Notes: generated from the sequence alone by a model not told the origin. A DNA stretch of 64,000 nt from Albula goreensis (GCA_022829145.1 CM040764.1:18816237-18880236), one strand, 5' to 3'; shown: positions 47,840 through 60,640, counted from the first letter of the stretch. Translations and numbers: made by a program.

Positions 47840-49425
47840 CCCACACATAAGCGGAATATTATTTAGACATTTAGTTTTTCTCCTGAATTGGTAATTCTTC
47901 TCGCTTGCTTTAGAATGTGTTGATGAGGACCCTCCTCCCCTGCACTGTGTGTGCCAGTTAGCCTCTGCTTTATCACCGTTTCCACGTCGTCAGCAGTAAT
48001 GTTGCCACTTTGATTAAATCAGCCTTATCAGAATCATTAGCACTCTCATTGAATAAGACTTAAGCCTTTTTATGCTGTAGCTTAATTTGTTTAACTATAG
48101 TTTAGTTTTATCTGCCTTTTTCCCAATCAAGCATATCCTCATCTGCCTTTTTTTTACACCACTGTAAAATTTAGTGTGGAGATATTTTCAGTGACACTGT
48201 ATTTTTACAAAAGACTGGTAGCACATATACATGTGCACAGTGAGGGTGTTTATTCATGTATTTTTATTGATTGACAATTATGCCCATTTCTTTAAACCTG
48301 GTAAGCAATCCCAAAGTTTTTTTTTGTCCCATACTCTCATTCTCTTTCTTCTCACCAATTTTTGTCCACGGCAGGATGAAATATCCTTTATCTGTTTACA
48401 TCACGGTGCTCCAGGCTCCATTGCTGCAGGATGTGCAGAACAGATGAATGGATCTTTATGTTGTCAACATAGCGGAAAAATGCTAACACTCCAGATGTTA
48501 ATATGGGCACATTGTAGGATGTGATCACAGACACAGTTATTTATCACACAGCTGGAAGCCCAAAGAGGGACTTAAGGACTTAACACTGCCTCCAGACACC
48601 ACCTGCCCAGGTGTGAAAGTGTTCTGGTTCTCAAAGGTTTGTCTCTGAATCTGCCATCAAAATCGCTCACCAAATGCAAATTTTAAGACAGAAGCGTTTG
48701 TGGAAAATGGTCCTTTTGTCACATTAAGGAGAGGTGTAGTGTAAGTGTTTTGATTGAACCAGATTTAGCAGTGATATGAATGTTGGTATAGAATTAGACT
48801 CAGCATAAATGTTAGCGCTTTGAACGTGATTAGCATTGAATCACGTTAAGTGGAAATATTAGCCCATTACGCAATGTCTTTGGGAATCAAAGGTAGAGTA
48901 GCCAAACGTTTTCAGTTTGATATAAAAATGATAATATAAAACTCATATATATATATATATATATATGTAAATATGTAAATATAAAGTAAAGAATGCCTCC
49001 TGGTCTCCAGGTATCCTGTGAGTTTAACAGTGAGGGTTTTGCTGACGTCGTTATTTAATTGCTTATATTTATCTACTGAAGGACAAGGCCTTTTTTTCAA
49101 TCAGAAAAAAATCTTAGAGGCTTGCTGTCTCGTCTCCTTCCAAACCATGGAAATATCGGTTCTACAAAAACCTTTTAAAACTAACGAGCACTTCTTTCAG
49201 CATGATGCCCGCTACCTTTAAATGACAAAAAAATCAGTTCAGAAATCATCTGTGTTTCCAGCAGAGGTTTGCAGTTCTGTAATGAGTCTTGTGTTTGTCA
49301 TCAACCAGATGACAGGTCCAGTTATGCAGAAACAGAAGTGTTAGGCTGACATTAGGTTGAATCATTCAATCTTGCATGTACGCGCTGTATACATATCATT
49401 AAAACATTTTTTGACATTTTGTATC
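47840..49425. other. intron, with (AT)n at 48943-48966
   Basis: Unique AT-rich sequence with one AT microsatellite. No exon seen. Confidence 0.5.
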
Positions 49426-49429
49426 AGGA

Positions 49430-49790
49430 CTCCTCTGCCAGGTGTGGAATGCGGTTAAAGCGCCGCCACACAGATGGCTCATTTTCCCCAGCAGGTTTTT
49501 TCGTTCTTTACATTTTTAAGAGCAATTTTGATGGTGACTCAAGGGTAGGACTCTTTTCATTTAGAAATGCAGTTTTAGCTGTTTAAGTTAATAGCTCAGA
49601 GAAAATAATGAAAGGATCCTCCTCCTTTCCCCCTAATCTATAGGCTGATAGATCCATGAGCTCAGAGTGAGCAGCGAGGAGCTGGCACCGTGCGGAGAAA
49701 ATTACCGAGCCGCGCGACGGACTCCAATTCACAGAAATCTGTCAGGAATAAGAGGAGCTAACGAGCTTCCTCAATCAATAGCTTTCTAAA
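49430..49790. promoter_or_regulatory. candidate conserved noncoding element
   Basis: Unique block with CAGATGGCTCA (E-box), AAGTTAATAGCTC, GCCGCGCGACGG and TCAATCAATAGC and no coding frame. Its composition resembles vertebrate regulatory elements. Inference only. Confidence 0.28.
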
Positions 49791-49794
49791 GAGA

Positions 49795-49830
49795 GGAGGA
49801 GGAGGAGGAGGAGGAGGAAGAAGAGGGGGA
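49795..49830. repeat. (GGA)n microsatellite
   Basis: GAGGAG repeats followed by AAGAAGAGG. Confidence 0.9.
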
Positions 49831-50039
49831 GGTCTGAGAATGAGGTTTTCTGTCATTGGAAGATTCCAGCTTCGTTTCTGCTGCTCTCATGGTACACACT
49901 TCTGTCAGAACATGCAGGGCCATCTGTCCTCCCCGGGCCACTGTGTGACTGATTTTAATCAGCGCACACAGAAAGATGCTAATCATCCCATGGGCGGGCG
50001 TTGACAGGGACATCGAGGCTGTGAAAGATGGGTGACATT

Positions 50040-52930
50040 TCTCTCTCTCTCTCTCTGTTCTTTCTTAAGTCTGTGCTTTGCACTTCCTGTACCTCAGTTT
50101 GAGCACATTGTGTTTCTCTCTCTCACATGGTCTCTCTGTTTCACAGTTTTTTTTTTGTTTGTTTTTTGATTTGTTTAGGCTGAAACAGCATCTAAACACA
50201 GGAAATGAAAGAAACGGTGTTAATAATGGAGTGAGATGCACAGAATTAAAATGATCTGCTTGTACAGGAATGAATGAGGGATAAGCATTCAGTCTGACAT
50301 AAACAGTTAGTGTGATGAATCTGTACTTTTACTCGGTGTCTGAGAAGAGTAAATGTCTTTCATGAGGCAGAGATGAGCTGTTGTCTCCCTCATGTTTGGA
50401 AAGCTGATCGTTTTTCCCACCGGATGTTCTCATGCAAAATGCCTGCCTAAAGTTTCAGCATTTATCATTTGTGGTACAAACACACCTCTTCAGTCGGGAA
50501 TTCAACTGATTAGTGGTTAAGAATGCAAATGTTTTTATTTAGGATTTCCAGTGACTGAAACCATGAATGAAAAAACACCTTGAAGTGTTTATCTGTAAAA
50601 TACCCAGGATTCATTGCTCCTCAGTTGCCGGTGTATAATGACCTCTGGGCTCCAGTAGGAGGCAGAAAACGTCTTGGGAAAGAGGTTAGGCTGCAGATTT
50701 TTTGGTATTATTGCCTACTATTTTGAGTAGAAAAAAAATCAGTTTTGAATCACTTTTGTTCTTATCTCAAAATAATTGTTTCCCTTCCTCTCCTTCTTTC
50801 AAACTGCATCTGTGTAATGCCCTCTTAGTGTACTTCAGAGGTCAAACTCTTACTCACCCCCCATGAGTCATGGTTCCAGTGCACTGAATAATGTTCCACA
50901 GCACCCTCTACTATAGTCTATAGTAGCCTGGATTCTCTTGAGGTTCATCAGTAAACTCACAGCTCCCTTACGAGAGAACAGGAAGCAACCTTGAGAGGAA
51001 AAGTCTCATAAGGAGGAGCCCATCCCCCTTTGGCCAGCTCGATCCAAAAGCATTTCAGAATTACAGGGAACTACACATGTACTGTTACTGCCCTTTCCAG
51101 ACGACCTCTACTGTACATCAAGCCAAGATGGAGATTACCTCTGCGATATAACCCTGCCCACAGCAGAGTTTCGGAGCAAGTATATCTCCCAACTGGTCAG
51201 GCAGTCACAGTTTCCTTTAGAGCTGGCTGTGAGCGTTTGTCTAAAAGCTGTAAGACGCCATGATGTGGTATGGAGCCCAGATCACTCCTCAGGCAGGTTT
51301 TTTGTTCTTGTGAGAGGTTAGCTCGTAGTTTGTGAGTTCCAGAGGGGACCCCGCGGCTGACTGAAGGAGAGCCAGCCTGTCTGTGCGTGGAGGTGCTGCT
51401 CTGTCCAGGGAGAGCCTAATTAGGCCCAATTAGCGTTTCACCTGACAGAAAAAAATGGAACATGATGCCTTGTTACACACACACACACACACACATATAT
51501 ATAAATATATAGATTGGTATTTTCATGTACCTAAACTGAAAATTTAAAGGAGTCCACACATATGTCAGTAGTAACTGACAAAATGTTTCTGCAATAAAAT
51601 TCATGTCAAAATCAGTAGTTTAATATTAATATTTATGTTTATGAAACAACGTGAGAGATGTAACAGATTATGACAGAAATATAATGTCAAATGCAGTGGT
51701 GTCTGAACTGCAGTTGTGTCAGTCACAGAAATGGTAAAGTTATGTTATATTCAAGAAGAACAGTGCCAAAAATCAAGTTGCATCAGGAATTAGGAATGGT
51801 GTTCAAAAGTTTGAGCTCACCGACAGAGAACAATGGGGACTCAACCGAACAATTACTAAAAGCCACAGGTCATTGGCCTCAGACCTACCACATTATAACG
51901 AAAATACTGTGACCCAGTCTCAATAAAAATCTACCATGTATCATACTAGATACACTTCAAAAGTTCAGCAACAAAAGAAGACTGAAGGCTGAATGAAGAG
52001 TTCAAAGAAGGACTGAAGCGAGTGGCCCAGCTCCTTACTAGTTAAGAAATATTCATTCATTGTTTGATGTTTCTATTTTTTGGTTACCATGATGTGCTCA
52101 TCGTTTGATGGTTTTCCATTTGCCTGTCTGCACACGCTCTCTCTACAGTCATTTAGCATCATGCCTGCTGCCCAGACAGCTGGCTATGAGCATGGAGAAC
52201 ACCACAGACATACTTATATAACTATGAAACCATTTGCCGTGTGTTTAGGCCTGTCTGAGAGGCAGTAAACCTCTGGTGCTTCGCTTTGTTTACACCATAC
52301 TAATGATCCAGCCCGTTAGTATCTTGGATTTCTTTTTAGTGTGCACGTACGTGCGTTGGAACTACAATCCCTGCGGCCGAAGAAATATAAATAAATAGTC
52401 TACATCAGCAGGCTGAGGCTGGGGCTGGGGCTGGGGCTGAGGAGGAGGTGCATGGGAAACACAGGAAGTTTCCTCAGCACAAAAACAGACAGCTGCTGGA
52501 CAAGAGATCAAGGCTGATAGGCTGATCTAAGGAGCTTACGGTGTAAGAGCAGTTTCATTTAAATAATGTTGAAGTTTGAATAATAATAATAAAATTATAA
52601 TAATAATCATCATCATCATGGTTGTTTGCTTTGCAGATCTTTGGGGAACTGCACTTTTTTTATAAATTAAATAAAATAAAATAGTTTAACTTTCCAGGAA
52701 TTTCCCATAATAATTTCCTCATTTGGTGGAGCAACACTGTTTCAGCATTGCATTTATTTGCACTGATGGTTGTTCTTCAAAAGCAGCTCAGGTGCAGTGC
52801 CTTGCTTGGTGAGGTTTCACACTTGGGAGCTGAGTCTAGAATATTCTTGGTTGTCACAGTGGATCCCATTGCAGTTCATGTCTGATCAAGGAGGAGCTGT
52901 GGGAGAGCTCTAATTGACAATTAAAAAGGC
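50040..52930. other. intron, mostly unique, small simple repeats
   Basis: CT repeat 50041-50055, (CA)(TA) at about 51476-51510, GGGGCT repeats at 52410-52440 and ATA/ATC triplets at 52580-52619. No exon or transposon recognised. Confidence 0.5.
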
Positions 52931-52944
52931 TATTAAAAATTCCG

Positions 52945-53195
52945 GAATCCCGTGACAGCGCTTTCATCCTGTGATGTCACTTTAGATGCGGATTCCTCTG
53001 TGGATGGTGAACCCTGTGACAGTGCTGCATGGAACCCTGTAATGGTGCAGGAGGTGCAGCGCCACATGACAGCACAGTAACTGTGGAACCCTCTAACAAT
53101 GCTGTGTGGAACCCTGTGATGATGCGGTAGATGTGAAGCCATGTAATGGTGCAGTAGATATAGCACCCTGTGACAGCACTGTATCTGCACGACGC
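52945..53195. repeat. degenerate minisatellite, about 30-bp unit
   Basis: Core GGAACCCTGTGACAGTGC with variants GGAACCCTGTAATGGTGC, GGAACCCTCTAACAATGC, GGAACCCTGTGATGATGC, AAGCCATGTAATGGTGC and GCACCCTGTGACAGCAC. Confidence 0.75.
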
Positions 53196-53199
53196 ATTC

Positions 53200-54025
53200 T
53201 GAGGACACGGGCCCTTTGGACATCAATAGGCTGGGATCTCTAGAGACGAGAGTCTGTCATGTAACACGTATTTGTGCAAGCTCTAAAGTAGATACCAGTG
53301 CAGGAAGCGTTGCTTTCATTTTCCGAGCGGCTCAGAAACAGCGACAGATCAGATCAAATCAGCCCTCTCTCACACAGGAAATCGCTTCCTCCAGTTTAGA
53401 GCAGCAAAAATGACAAATGACTCATCCATGGCATTTATCTCTCCCTCTCACTCACTCCAAGTGTGTGAGGATGTGTGTTTGTGTGATTTTGACTGATGTT
53501 GATGTGTTTCATAAAAAGAAGTTGTGGAGAAAAAAATTGCTCCACCAAAACTTTCCTTCATGGCAGAAGATGGATGATGACACAGTGCATGCTGGGATTG
53601 ATGTCTTACTCATAAAGAAACCATGGCCAATGGGACAGGGAACATTGGAGGCCAGAACCCAGAGCTGAAGGAGAGAATGCTGTGTGCACGTATTGCACAT
53701 TTCAATGTTCTTCATGAACCCGGCATAGTAAATGCCAAATGTCCCAGTTTCAGTCAGACTCAAATCTTATGAAATCGACCAAAATTAATGAACCGAAACT
53801 TCTGAAAATCTTTTCTCTTTGCTCCTCAGGCTTAAGCTAGTGGAAAGAAAATGTACCACTCAGATATGCACTGGGTTTAGACATAGATTTGGCACAGATA
53901 TAGGTCTGTTCTGTTTTAGTTTTGGCACTTCTGTCCTTCCCTGTTTTATGTTTGGTATGTTGTGGATATATTTTCACTCATCAGGGGTGCACAACTCATC
54001 AGGGAGTCTCTGCAATTTGTTTTGT
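53200..54025. other. intron, no discrete feature recognised
   Basis: Unique sequence; a long + frame spans 53819-54430 but runs through two repeats and has no known domain. Confidence 0.45.
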
Positions 54026-54029
54026 GTGA

Positions 54030-54125
54030 TTTCCTTTCAATCAGCTGCCAGTTCAGACCTTGGAGACAAGATGTCTGCACTCAGTTCGCCAGTCAATACT
54101 GGAACACACCATAAACCAGCATACA
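54030..54125 (+). repeat. unclassified ~110-bp element, single copy
   Basis: CCTTTCAATCAGCTGCCAG, CTTGGAGACAAGATGT and CTGGAACACACCATAAACCA match in order the units at 61.47-61.84 kb (AATCAGCAGCCA, TTCGGAAACAAAGT, CTGAAACACACCAAAAA). Confidence 0.55.
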
Positions 54126-54296
54126 CATCCAGGAGCAGAGCTGGGCACCCCTGCATCTCAGAGCCCTTTATCCCTGGTCATTATGTCGAGTCAGTTACAC
54201 TCTCAGCTGCGCTGAATGGATTACTGAGATTAATTCTCGCCTCAGTGTCCCTTTTGTCCGCAGCGACAAGTTTATATTTGCATTATACCCATATCA

Positions 54297-54505
54297 ACAA
54301 GGTAGTGGTCCTCAGCCCTGGTCATAGACAGCCAGGGGTTCTGCAGTTTTTTCTTCTTCTTCATCTTTTCACTGCAACTGCTAGTCATTATGCATTTAAG
54401 ATTACTGTACGAGATGAGTTGCATAATTAACTGCTTTAATTAACTGAGGAAGTGCTGAGGAACAATGAAAATAAGCATGTCCTGCGTCTCTCCAGAACCA
54501 GGGTA
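54297..54505. mobile_element. MITE-like nonautonomous DNA element
   Basis: The left end GGTAGTGGTCCTCAGCCCTG and the right end TCTCCAGAACCAGGGTAGTG are imperfect inverted repeats. TAATTAACTGCTTTAATTAA lies in the interior. Same family as 10969-11180. Confidence 0.6.
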
Positions 54506-55039
54506 GTGAGTACCAGTTGTGATTGGGCAACAGCAAACTGACTCAAATGGGTGGAAACTGGATTGCTTTATTTTTTATGTATATCATCGTCCCTCAATGC
54601 TTCTTTGGCCATGGTTCAAAAGCCAGGAGCCATTTTGGCTCTAAAGCCTATTGGTGGCCTGCAGTTCTGCGGTTATCTGTTTTACTGGCGTCGCCCCATT
54701 ATCAGCACTCCACATCCATCCCACTCTCCCCTGTTTCAACTCACTGCTCAAATTTAGAGGCACGGCTGTGATAAAGGTTTGAAGGGTGAACTTTAAAGCT
54801 ATTTGCCATGAAATCATAACAGCTCACAACTTTTTTTTTAGAGTGCTGGTGAGGGCAGAAAGAGAGGGAGAGAGAGAGGGAAAAAAAATGCACAAAAAAT
54901 GCTGAAGCACCTGTCTGTGTGTGCAAGCTTGTGGGAGCTTCTTGAAGTGTAAATACTGTAGTGAGGCTAAACCCTGTGTCTGCCTTATGGGCCTGCAGCA
55001 TACCAAGAGGACGACTCCAGACTCCAGACTCCAGACAGG

Positions 55040-55225
55040 TAATAAGGGTAATGAATTGCGTTTATATAGCACCTCACATTCATGGTCTCAGAGTGCTCTA
55101 CAATGAAGTGGTAAGGAGTGGAATTCACTTCAGCCACCGCCAACGTGTAGCTGCCGCTTGAGTGATCCACAGTGGCCATTTTGTTGGGTACCACGTCGCT
55201 CACCACACAGTGAGCTGAGGTGGTG
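55040..55225 (+). repeat. interspersed fish repeat, copy 2 (class uncertain)
   Basis: GCGTTTATATAGCACCTCAC, GTGCTCTACAATGAAGTGG, CAGCCACCGCCAACGTGTAG, AGTGGCCATTTTGTTGG and GCTCACCACACAGTGAGCTG in order. The same family as 10505-10670 and better preserved. Confidence 0.65.
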
Positions 55226-55434
55226 AATGAGAAGGAGATATTGAGTTATTATGTCTAGAAAGTTCCCGTTTGTCAGAGGGAGAAAAAACGAGCTTGGTGT
55301 GATTCAGGGCAGGCATTGAACATCTACCCACACAGTCCCGACAGCTACCCCCACCGAGCCTGTGTGAGGAGAGCATTAATTAACAGCCCAGAACAGAGGG
55401 CCTGATATTTAAAATTAGTTCAAGGTCGTCCTTT

Positions 55435-55670
55435 TCATTTTACAATCATAGACAAAGACAAATGTAATTACCACTGATTATCTCTGTCCAAGCATTAGAC
55501 TCTGATTCTGTCTGAATATTTATTTTTTATTTTCCATCATCCCATACAGCAAAGATTTTTTTATTATTTTTTGTGTTCCTCAAATCAGGTCTGAACTCCT
55601 GTTTCTTATCATCTATCCAAATATTTGTCTTTTTTTATCAGAGAACAAGAGCGGAGTCAAACTAATGACC
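55435..55670 (+). repeat. unclassified diverged repeat, copy B
   Basis: Partner of 20300-20525, with the same order of blocks and the same orientation. The spacing between blocks is slightly larger here because of extra T-rich sequence. Confidence 0.65.
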
Positions 55671-55699
55671 TGTTGAAGGAAATGCATGACTACTGTACT

Positions 55700-57235
55700 T
55701 GTGTGTGTGCTGTTATACAGGTGGGATCCCGCAGCAGTTTCCTCACTGGAGAGCACTCGTGATTTTGATGTTGTTATGATCTGGGGCGTATTTTCCTGCG
55801 ATGGTTTAAGCACACTGGCAATGTCAGGCTGAGAGGTGGTTATCAGTCATGACTTAATGACGCAGGTGTGATCATGTCCACCCCATGTTAAAGCGTTCCT
55901 CTCCTGCAGAGAGCGGTGTCTTTCAGGATGACAGTGACCCCATCCGCAGGGCATGAGCAGAGTGTGGCCAATGATTTGAGCGCTGTGGCGCTGACATTAG
56001 CCATATGTCATGGCCCTCTCTGTCACCGGCTTAGATGGAACCTAATCAAGCATTTATGAGTTATTCTGGAATGACACCTGAGACAGCGTTTTCCCGCTCT
56101 CGGTTTTATGGGTGTTGATTGATGTTCTTGTGGACGATTGAGGATTCCTTCTGCAGAATTCTGGGAGCTTGTGGACTGTATGACATGGTGCTTACATGCC
56201 ATATCAGCCTCACACGTGGTGAATGCAAAACACCCCATTAAGTATGTAACATTGGTGTGTCTAGGTTTCTGGGCACTATCTGTATGTACTTCATTTCTTT
56301 GTGTACAGATTCATCTGTCTTTGTTACTTCAAGCATCCCCCAGTTTTCCTGGTTAGTCTCCAGGAATCTACACATAGTGTCAGTCATACCCCATTAAACG
56401 GACTTACGTCACACCCACAGCCAGGCTTACTTTGCTTCCATCCTCACACAGTCCTTCCAAACCTCTTAAACTGCAGAGGTACCACTTCATCTCTATTGCA
56501 TGGTTCCCAAAACCTCCAAACTCACGATCTGCCTGGTGCGCAAACATGTTTTCTGTGACCCACTGCTTATATTGCAGCCCATTGTATAAGGATTGTGAAG
56601 ATGTGTTTAATTATTTTAGATGTGTTAAAACAGCTGCGCTTGCACTGCAGTTACTACAGAACATGCATCACAATTGGCTGGTATTAATATCTATGGAATA
56701 TGTATCATTGCAATCTGAATTTTTTCTTTCTTTTTTTCACAACTCATTTTATTCTCCAGTGGATTTGAGAACTGCTGGAGCAGAGGAATTTGAACACAAA
56801 GGAACTGTGAAAAGCCTGCCAGTAGATGTTATTTATTATTTTTTATATTCACTGTTTGATTATCTGGTATGCTTTTCCTAACCTCCAGCCCTGGGGCTCC
56901 CTGTGTGCTCTTGATTAATTCGGTCTGATTGAGCTGTTAATTGACTGTTAATTACATGTCAGCTGAATATTGACCTGTGCTTATGGTATCACCTGATCAC
57001 CTGAATGAATCAAGGGTTCAGAAGTTGGAGCGAATGAACTGGGTGTCACACACAGGTCAGATCAATAGGCAAACTGAACAATCCTGATGTGTTACATCTG
57101 TAATCAGGTTGTAACAGAGGCCAGCACACCCTCAGTGCTGCCCAGACCTCAGACTAAGAAGCAATCAGAAGCTGTACATCTCCAATCTGTACAATGTTCA
57201 GAGGGTAATGGCCCTTCACCTGCACTGTGTTTGTT
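55700..57235. other. intron, with MITE-like remnants near 56.9 kb
   Basis: Unique sequence. GATTGAGCTGTTAATTGACT at about 56927 recalls the interior of the MITE-like family. A + frame of 149 codons at 56432-56881 has no recognised domain. Confidence 0.4.
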
Positions 57236-57239
57236 CTGT

Positions 57240-57400
57240 ATACCAGGGGTGCTGGCGCTCAGTGCTTAATTGATCCTTTAGCACAGCTGATTACACCTCC
57301 CCTGGTTTATTCTGTCTGAAATGATCACTGAGTTCAAGGTGAAAACAAAAACCAACACACCCTTGTAGCTCTGGAGGGCCAGGGTTTGCTACCTATGCTA
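57240..57400. mobile_element. MITE-like element
   Basis: TACCAGGGGTGCTGGCGCTC at the left, then AAGGTGAAAACAAAAACCA and GTAGCTCTGGAGGGCCAGGG at the right. These follow the other strand of the TTTTGTTCCAACC / CTCCAGGACC family. Confidence 0.5.
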
Positions 57401-57434
57401 ATATTCAATAATCACAGGTTATAGCTGGTGTCAT

Positions 57435-57620
57435 GTGTTTGGATCAGGGGCTCCAAACTAAAGCAGTCATGGAGGACCACAGCGTCTGCGAGTGAACTGT
57501 GTGTTTCAGCTCCTTTAGTGCCCAATTTAACTCAATAACTAGAGACCACTGGCTTTGCTTACAAGACCTAAATTGCTGATCGAAAGGAAAAATTTTGCAT
57601 AGCATGACTATCAGCATTGT
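57435..57620. mobile_element. MITE-like element, decayed
   Basis: GGCTCCAAACTAAAGCAGTC, GGAGGACCACAGCGTCTGCG and TTTAACTCAATAACTAGAGA match the left half of the family. The right end is not clear. Confidence 0.4.
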
Positions 57621-58079
57621 ATTTGTGCTGTTAGTAACTGGGAAAAACACTGGCGCTGTGTTTTAAGGGTTTTTGAAGGTGTGTGTGGGCAGTGTTGGTA
57701 GCCTCATATACCAGGCTCATACGTGTCTGCTATAAGCCTACCAGAGACAGTGCAGTTCAGAGCAGTTCATAATCTCAACCACTTTTTGGGTTATAGCAAA
57801 TCACACTGATTCAGTGAAGACAGGTTCAAGGAGAAGGTGGTGATTTGAGCTGGCAATTCTGTCATAAATTATGCGCCATTGGAAGGTGGCTGAACTGTGA
57901 GGGCTGGCATGTGTCAAAGCTGTCACACTTGTGTGTGCCACCCTTTGATTATGTGGATTTCATCCGGATGGCTGGCGCTTCCCTGGTCTGGAGTTCATGC
58001 TACAGTGAGTATTCTGCCTAGATGGTGAGGTGAGAGCATCTATATCTCTCTAGATCTGATTGTATGGGTCCTGAATATG

Positions 58080-58270
58080 TGAGCTGGGAAAACCCAGCCT
58101 GTGACTAGAAGGCTGCCAGTTCAAATCCATAATGCAGGCCTCTCCTGATGGGCCTTTTAGGAAAGGCACTGAACCATAAATATGCGGCTTTATAGGAGGG
58201 ATAATAGGTTTAAATGCAGGCCCTCCAAGTCACCTTGCGTAAGGACGTCTGCTGGAATAAGTAAGTAATG
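58080..58270 (+). mobile_element. tRNA-derived SINE
   Basis: TGTGACTAGAAGGCTGCCAG then TTCAAATCC (B box), CTTTTAGGAAAGGCACTGAA and the tail CACCTTGCGTAAGGACGTCT followed by GCTGGAATAAGTAAGTAA. The tail is of the 'GGATAAGAGCGTCTGCTAAATA' type and ends in short A/T repeats. Confidence 0.7.
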
Positions 58271-58519
58271 CGCTGCGAAGGATTTGGGTTTGTGTGAAAG
58301 GAAAAATAAAGCGGTATTTGTTTGGTGCGACGCTGTGTGGACTGAAGCTTTAGGAATGCTTTCCAGGCAGAGAGCGGAGAGGAGACACGGAAGATAGCGA
58401 TGAATAAAGATGCAGTAAATATAGATGAACAGAGATAAAGTAGAGATGTTATTGATGGTTGTTCATTGTGCTGTTGTGGCTGGACGTTCCAGAGAAAAAA
58501 ACCTACCTATACACTGCAA

Positions 58520-58725
58520 CTGGGCTGGCTCATTTCCTTTTCCACTGTAGGGCTGGAACCAGGCTGGCTCATTATACCCCTTTTCCACTGTAGAGCTGGA
58601 ACCAGCCTGGCTCATTATACCCCTTTTCCACTGTAGAGCTGGAACCAGGCTGGCTCATTATACCCCCTTTCCTAATGTACAGCTGGAACCAGGCTGGCTC
58701 ATTATGCTCCTTTTCTCATGTACAT
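58520..58725. repeat. minisatellite, 43-bp unit
   Basis: GCTGGCTCATTATACCCCTT then TTCCACTGTAGAGCTGGAAC is repeated at 58562, 58605, 58648 and 58692, with one earlier partial unit. Confidence 0.92.
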
Positions 58726-58969
58726 ACGGTCCTCACTTATCCTTCACTTGACCCCCATTTTTTACTGTGGACAGACGAATTCAGGGTAATCATCACCCTC
58801 ATCATTATTGATTAGGTTTTTTCCGTCCCTTGTTGCAGCAGCACAATATCACCGTATAAGTAGGGCAGGTTTCCACTCCTACTGAAATTGCAGGAAATTC
58901 AGGCACTGAACCAGACCGACAATAGTGTTGTAAATGCAAATGCATAAAGAAAGTAGGTTGATAAAAAAT

Positions 58970-59110
58970 AACCTACTTTTCCTGCAGGATGGGGGTGGGA
59001 CTGGGGGGGGGGGCTGTTTAGGAGGGGGTGTGGGGGGGGCTGTCTGTATGCCAGAAACTGCTCTGTGCCTGTCATGCTGTTCAGCCCCACACCCCCCCAC
59101 CCCCTCCCCG
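58970..59110. repeat. G-rich and C-rich low-complexity tracts
   Basis: G-runs at 58998-59040, then C-runs at 59090-59110; they can pair. Confidence 0.75.
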
Positions 59111-59279
59111 ACCTTGGCCCATTCTTGCCGTAGTCACTGACACCCCATGCCATGTTTATTAAGCCTCTTATTGGTTAATGAAAGACAACCCCCCTGCTGT
59201 TCAGTGCACCATCGTTTCCAGAGACTGCATTTGACTTCTAACACTCAGGGAGGGGGGCGACGCAGATTGGGGGGGGGTG

Positions 59280-59790
59280 TTTTTTTCTCTGATTTGAGGA
59301 AGAATGGTACTGTATGACATTTGTGGAATTTTAAAAAGTTCCCTCTATTTGAAGTCTTTTCATAACCAAGCAGCCATGGCTCCGGCTCTCCAGCGCACCG
59401 CCCAGAATCCAAATGAAAACGAATCGGCGGGGTGGAGGTGCACGGATCGGAGCCGGCAGTGCGGAGCGTTATTACGAGGGAATGAGACAGAGCACTTTAA
59501 CCCCTCCCCACCCCACCCCACCCCACACTCCTCCACACATTTCGCAGATTTCAATGTGCCCAGAGTTGAGATTGGTGCCCAGTGCTTCCCAAAACTAGCC
59601 GAACCACACTCCAGCAGCAGAGCCATGAGGGCCTTTTTTTACATCACACGTATATATAATTCATGTAGAGCCGCATTTGCAAGCACTGAGTACCGAGGGA
59701 AAGGAAGAGGGAGCGCGAGAGAGAGGGAGAGAGATTGGTATTCTATCCGATACGATAATATTTGGGCCCACTATGATATTTGAACATGTT
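59280..59790. promoter_or_regulatory. possible noncoding regulatory block
   Basis: CpG-rich unique sequence (GAATCGGCGGGG, GGATCGGAGCCGGC) next to AT-rich blocks (ACACGTATATATAATTCATG). The frames are open on both strands but differ from each other and carry no domain. Confidence 0.25.
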
Positions 59791-60312
59791 TAATATACTT
59801 GCCAGCTTTCGGACAGCCGGGGGCAGAAAAGCACCCACATTAACTCTGACACACTGAGCGTTTCCACCAGGAAGCCAGACACGGGCAAATGGGAATCTGA
59901 GGAGTAGATTTTGGCAACGATGAGTGTGCCTCAGAAACTTCTTTTACTTTTTAGAAATATGTGTCTGAATCAGTAACGGCTGGATTTGGAGGTGTTCCCG
60001 GAGTCAGAGTCAAAGCGAGGGGAACAGTCTTTTCTTCAGCAGCACCAAATAAAAAATAAAAATCTCTCCTTCACTGGTGCTTATTGTTCTACATTAGCTT
60101 TATACGGTGTTGATTCTGTAACAAGGAAGAGAACAGAACAAGTAGGGGGGGTAGAAGAAGTCATCGAGGGAGAGAAAGGAAGAGAGCGGGGGAGGGACAG
60201 GTAGAAAGAAAGGGATGGGGAAAGGTTTTTCTTTCTTTTTATTTGACTGCTGTTTTTCAAATTCAAGAAATAGTCCTTTTTCAAACATTGGTTAAGTTTT
60301 TAAGTTGGGATA

Positions 60313-60315
<3 letters not shown>

Positions 60316-60404
<89 letters not shown>
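60316..60404. repeat. (GT)n microsatellite
   Basis: About 44 uninterrupted GT units, second longest in the window. Confidence 0.98.
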
Positions 60405-60406
<2 letters not shown>

Positions 60407-60429
60407 CACCCATGTGTGCGATTTAGTAC

Positions 60430-60640
60430 AGCAGTTTAGTACAAGTTAAGGAAGGAGCTGGACTTGTAACCCTGAGGTTGCAGGTACACATCCCATGAAG
60501 GGCACTGCTGCTGTATCCCTGAGGCAATTAAGCTGAATTGCTTCAGTAATTATCCAACTGTATATAAAGGAGTAGTGTGTAGAAATGTAAACGGGGTGAA
60601 TTGCTCTGGATACGAGTGTGTGCTAAATGCCTACATTTAA
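60430..60640 (+). mobile_element. tRNA-derived SINE
   Basis: GGAGCTGGACTTGTAACCC and GAGGTTGCAGGTACACATCC (B box), then GCAATTAAGCTGAATTGCTT, CAGTAATTATCCAACTGTAT and the tail GAATTGCTCTGGATACGAGT followed by GTGTGCTAAATGCC. Nearly full length. Confidence 0.8.

Noticed and set aside
53819..54430. A 203-codon + frame, the longest in the window
   Set aside because: It runs through two repeat elements, has no recognised domain and no splice or promoter context.
56432..56881. A 149-codon + frame with some unique sequence
   Set aside because: No known motif, no flanking splice signals and no GFKRWECNRP-like content; chance frame.
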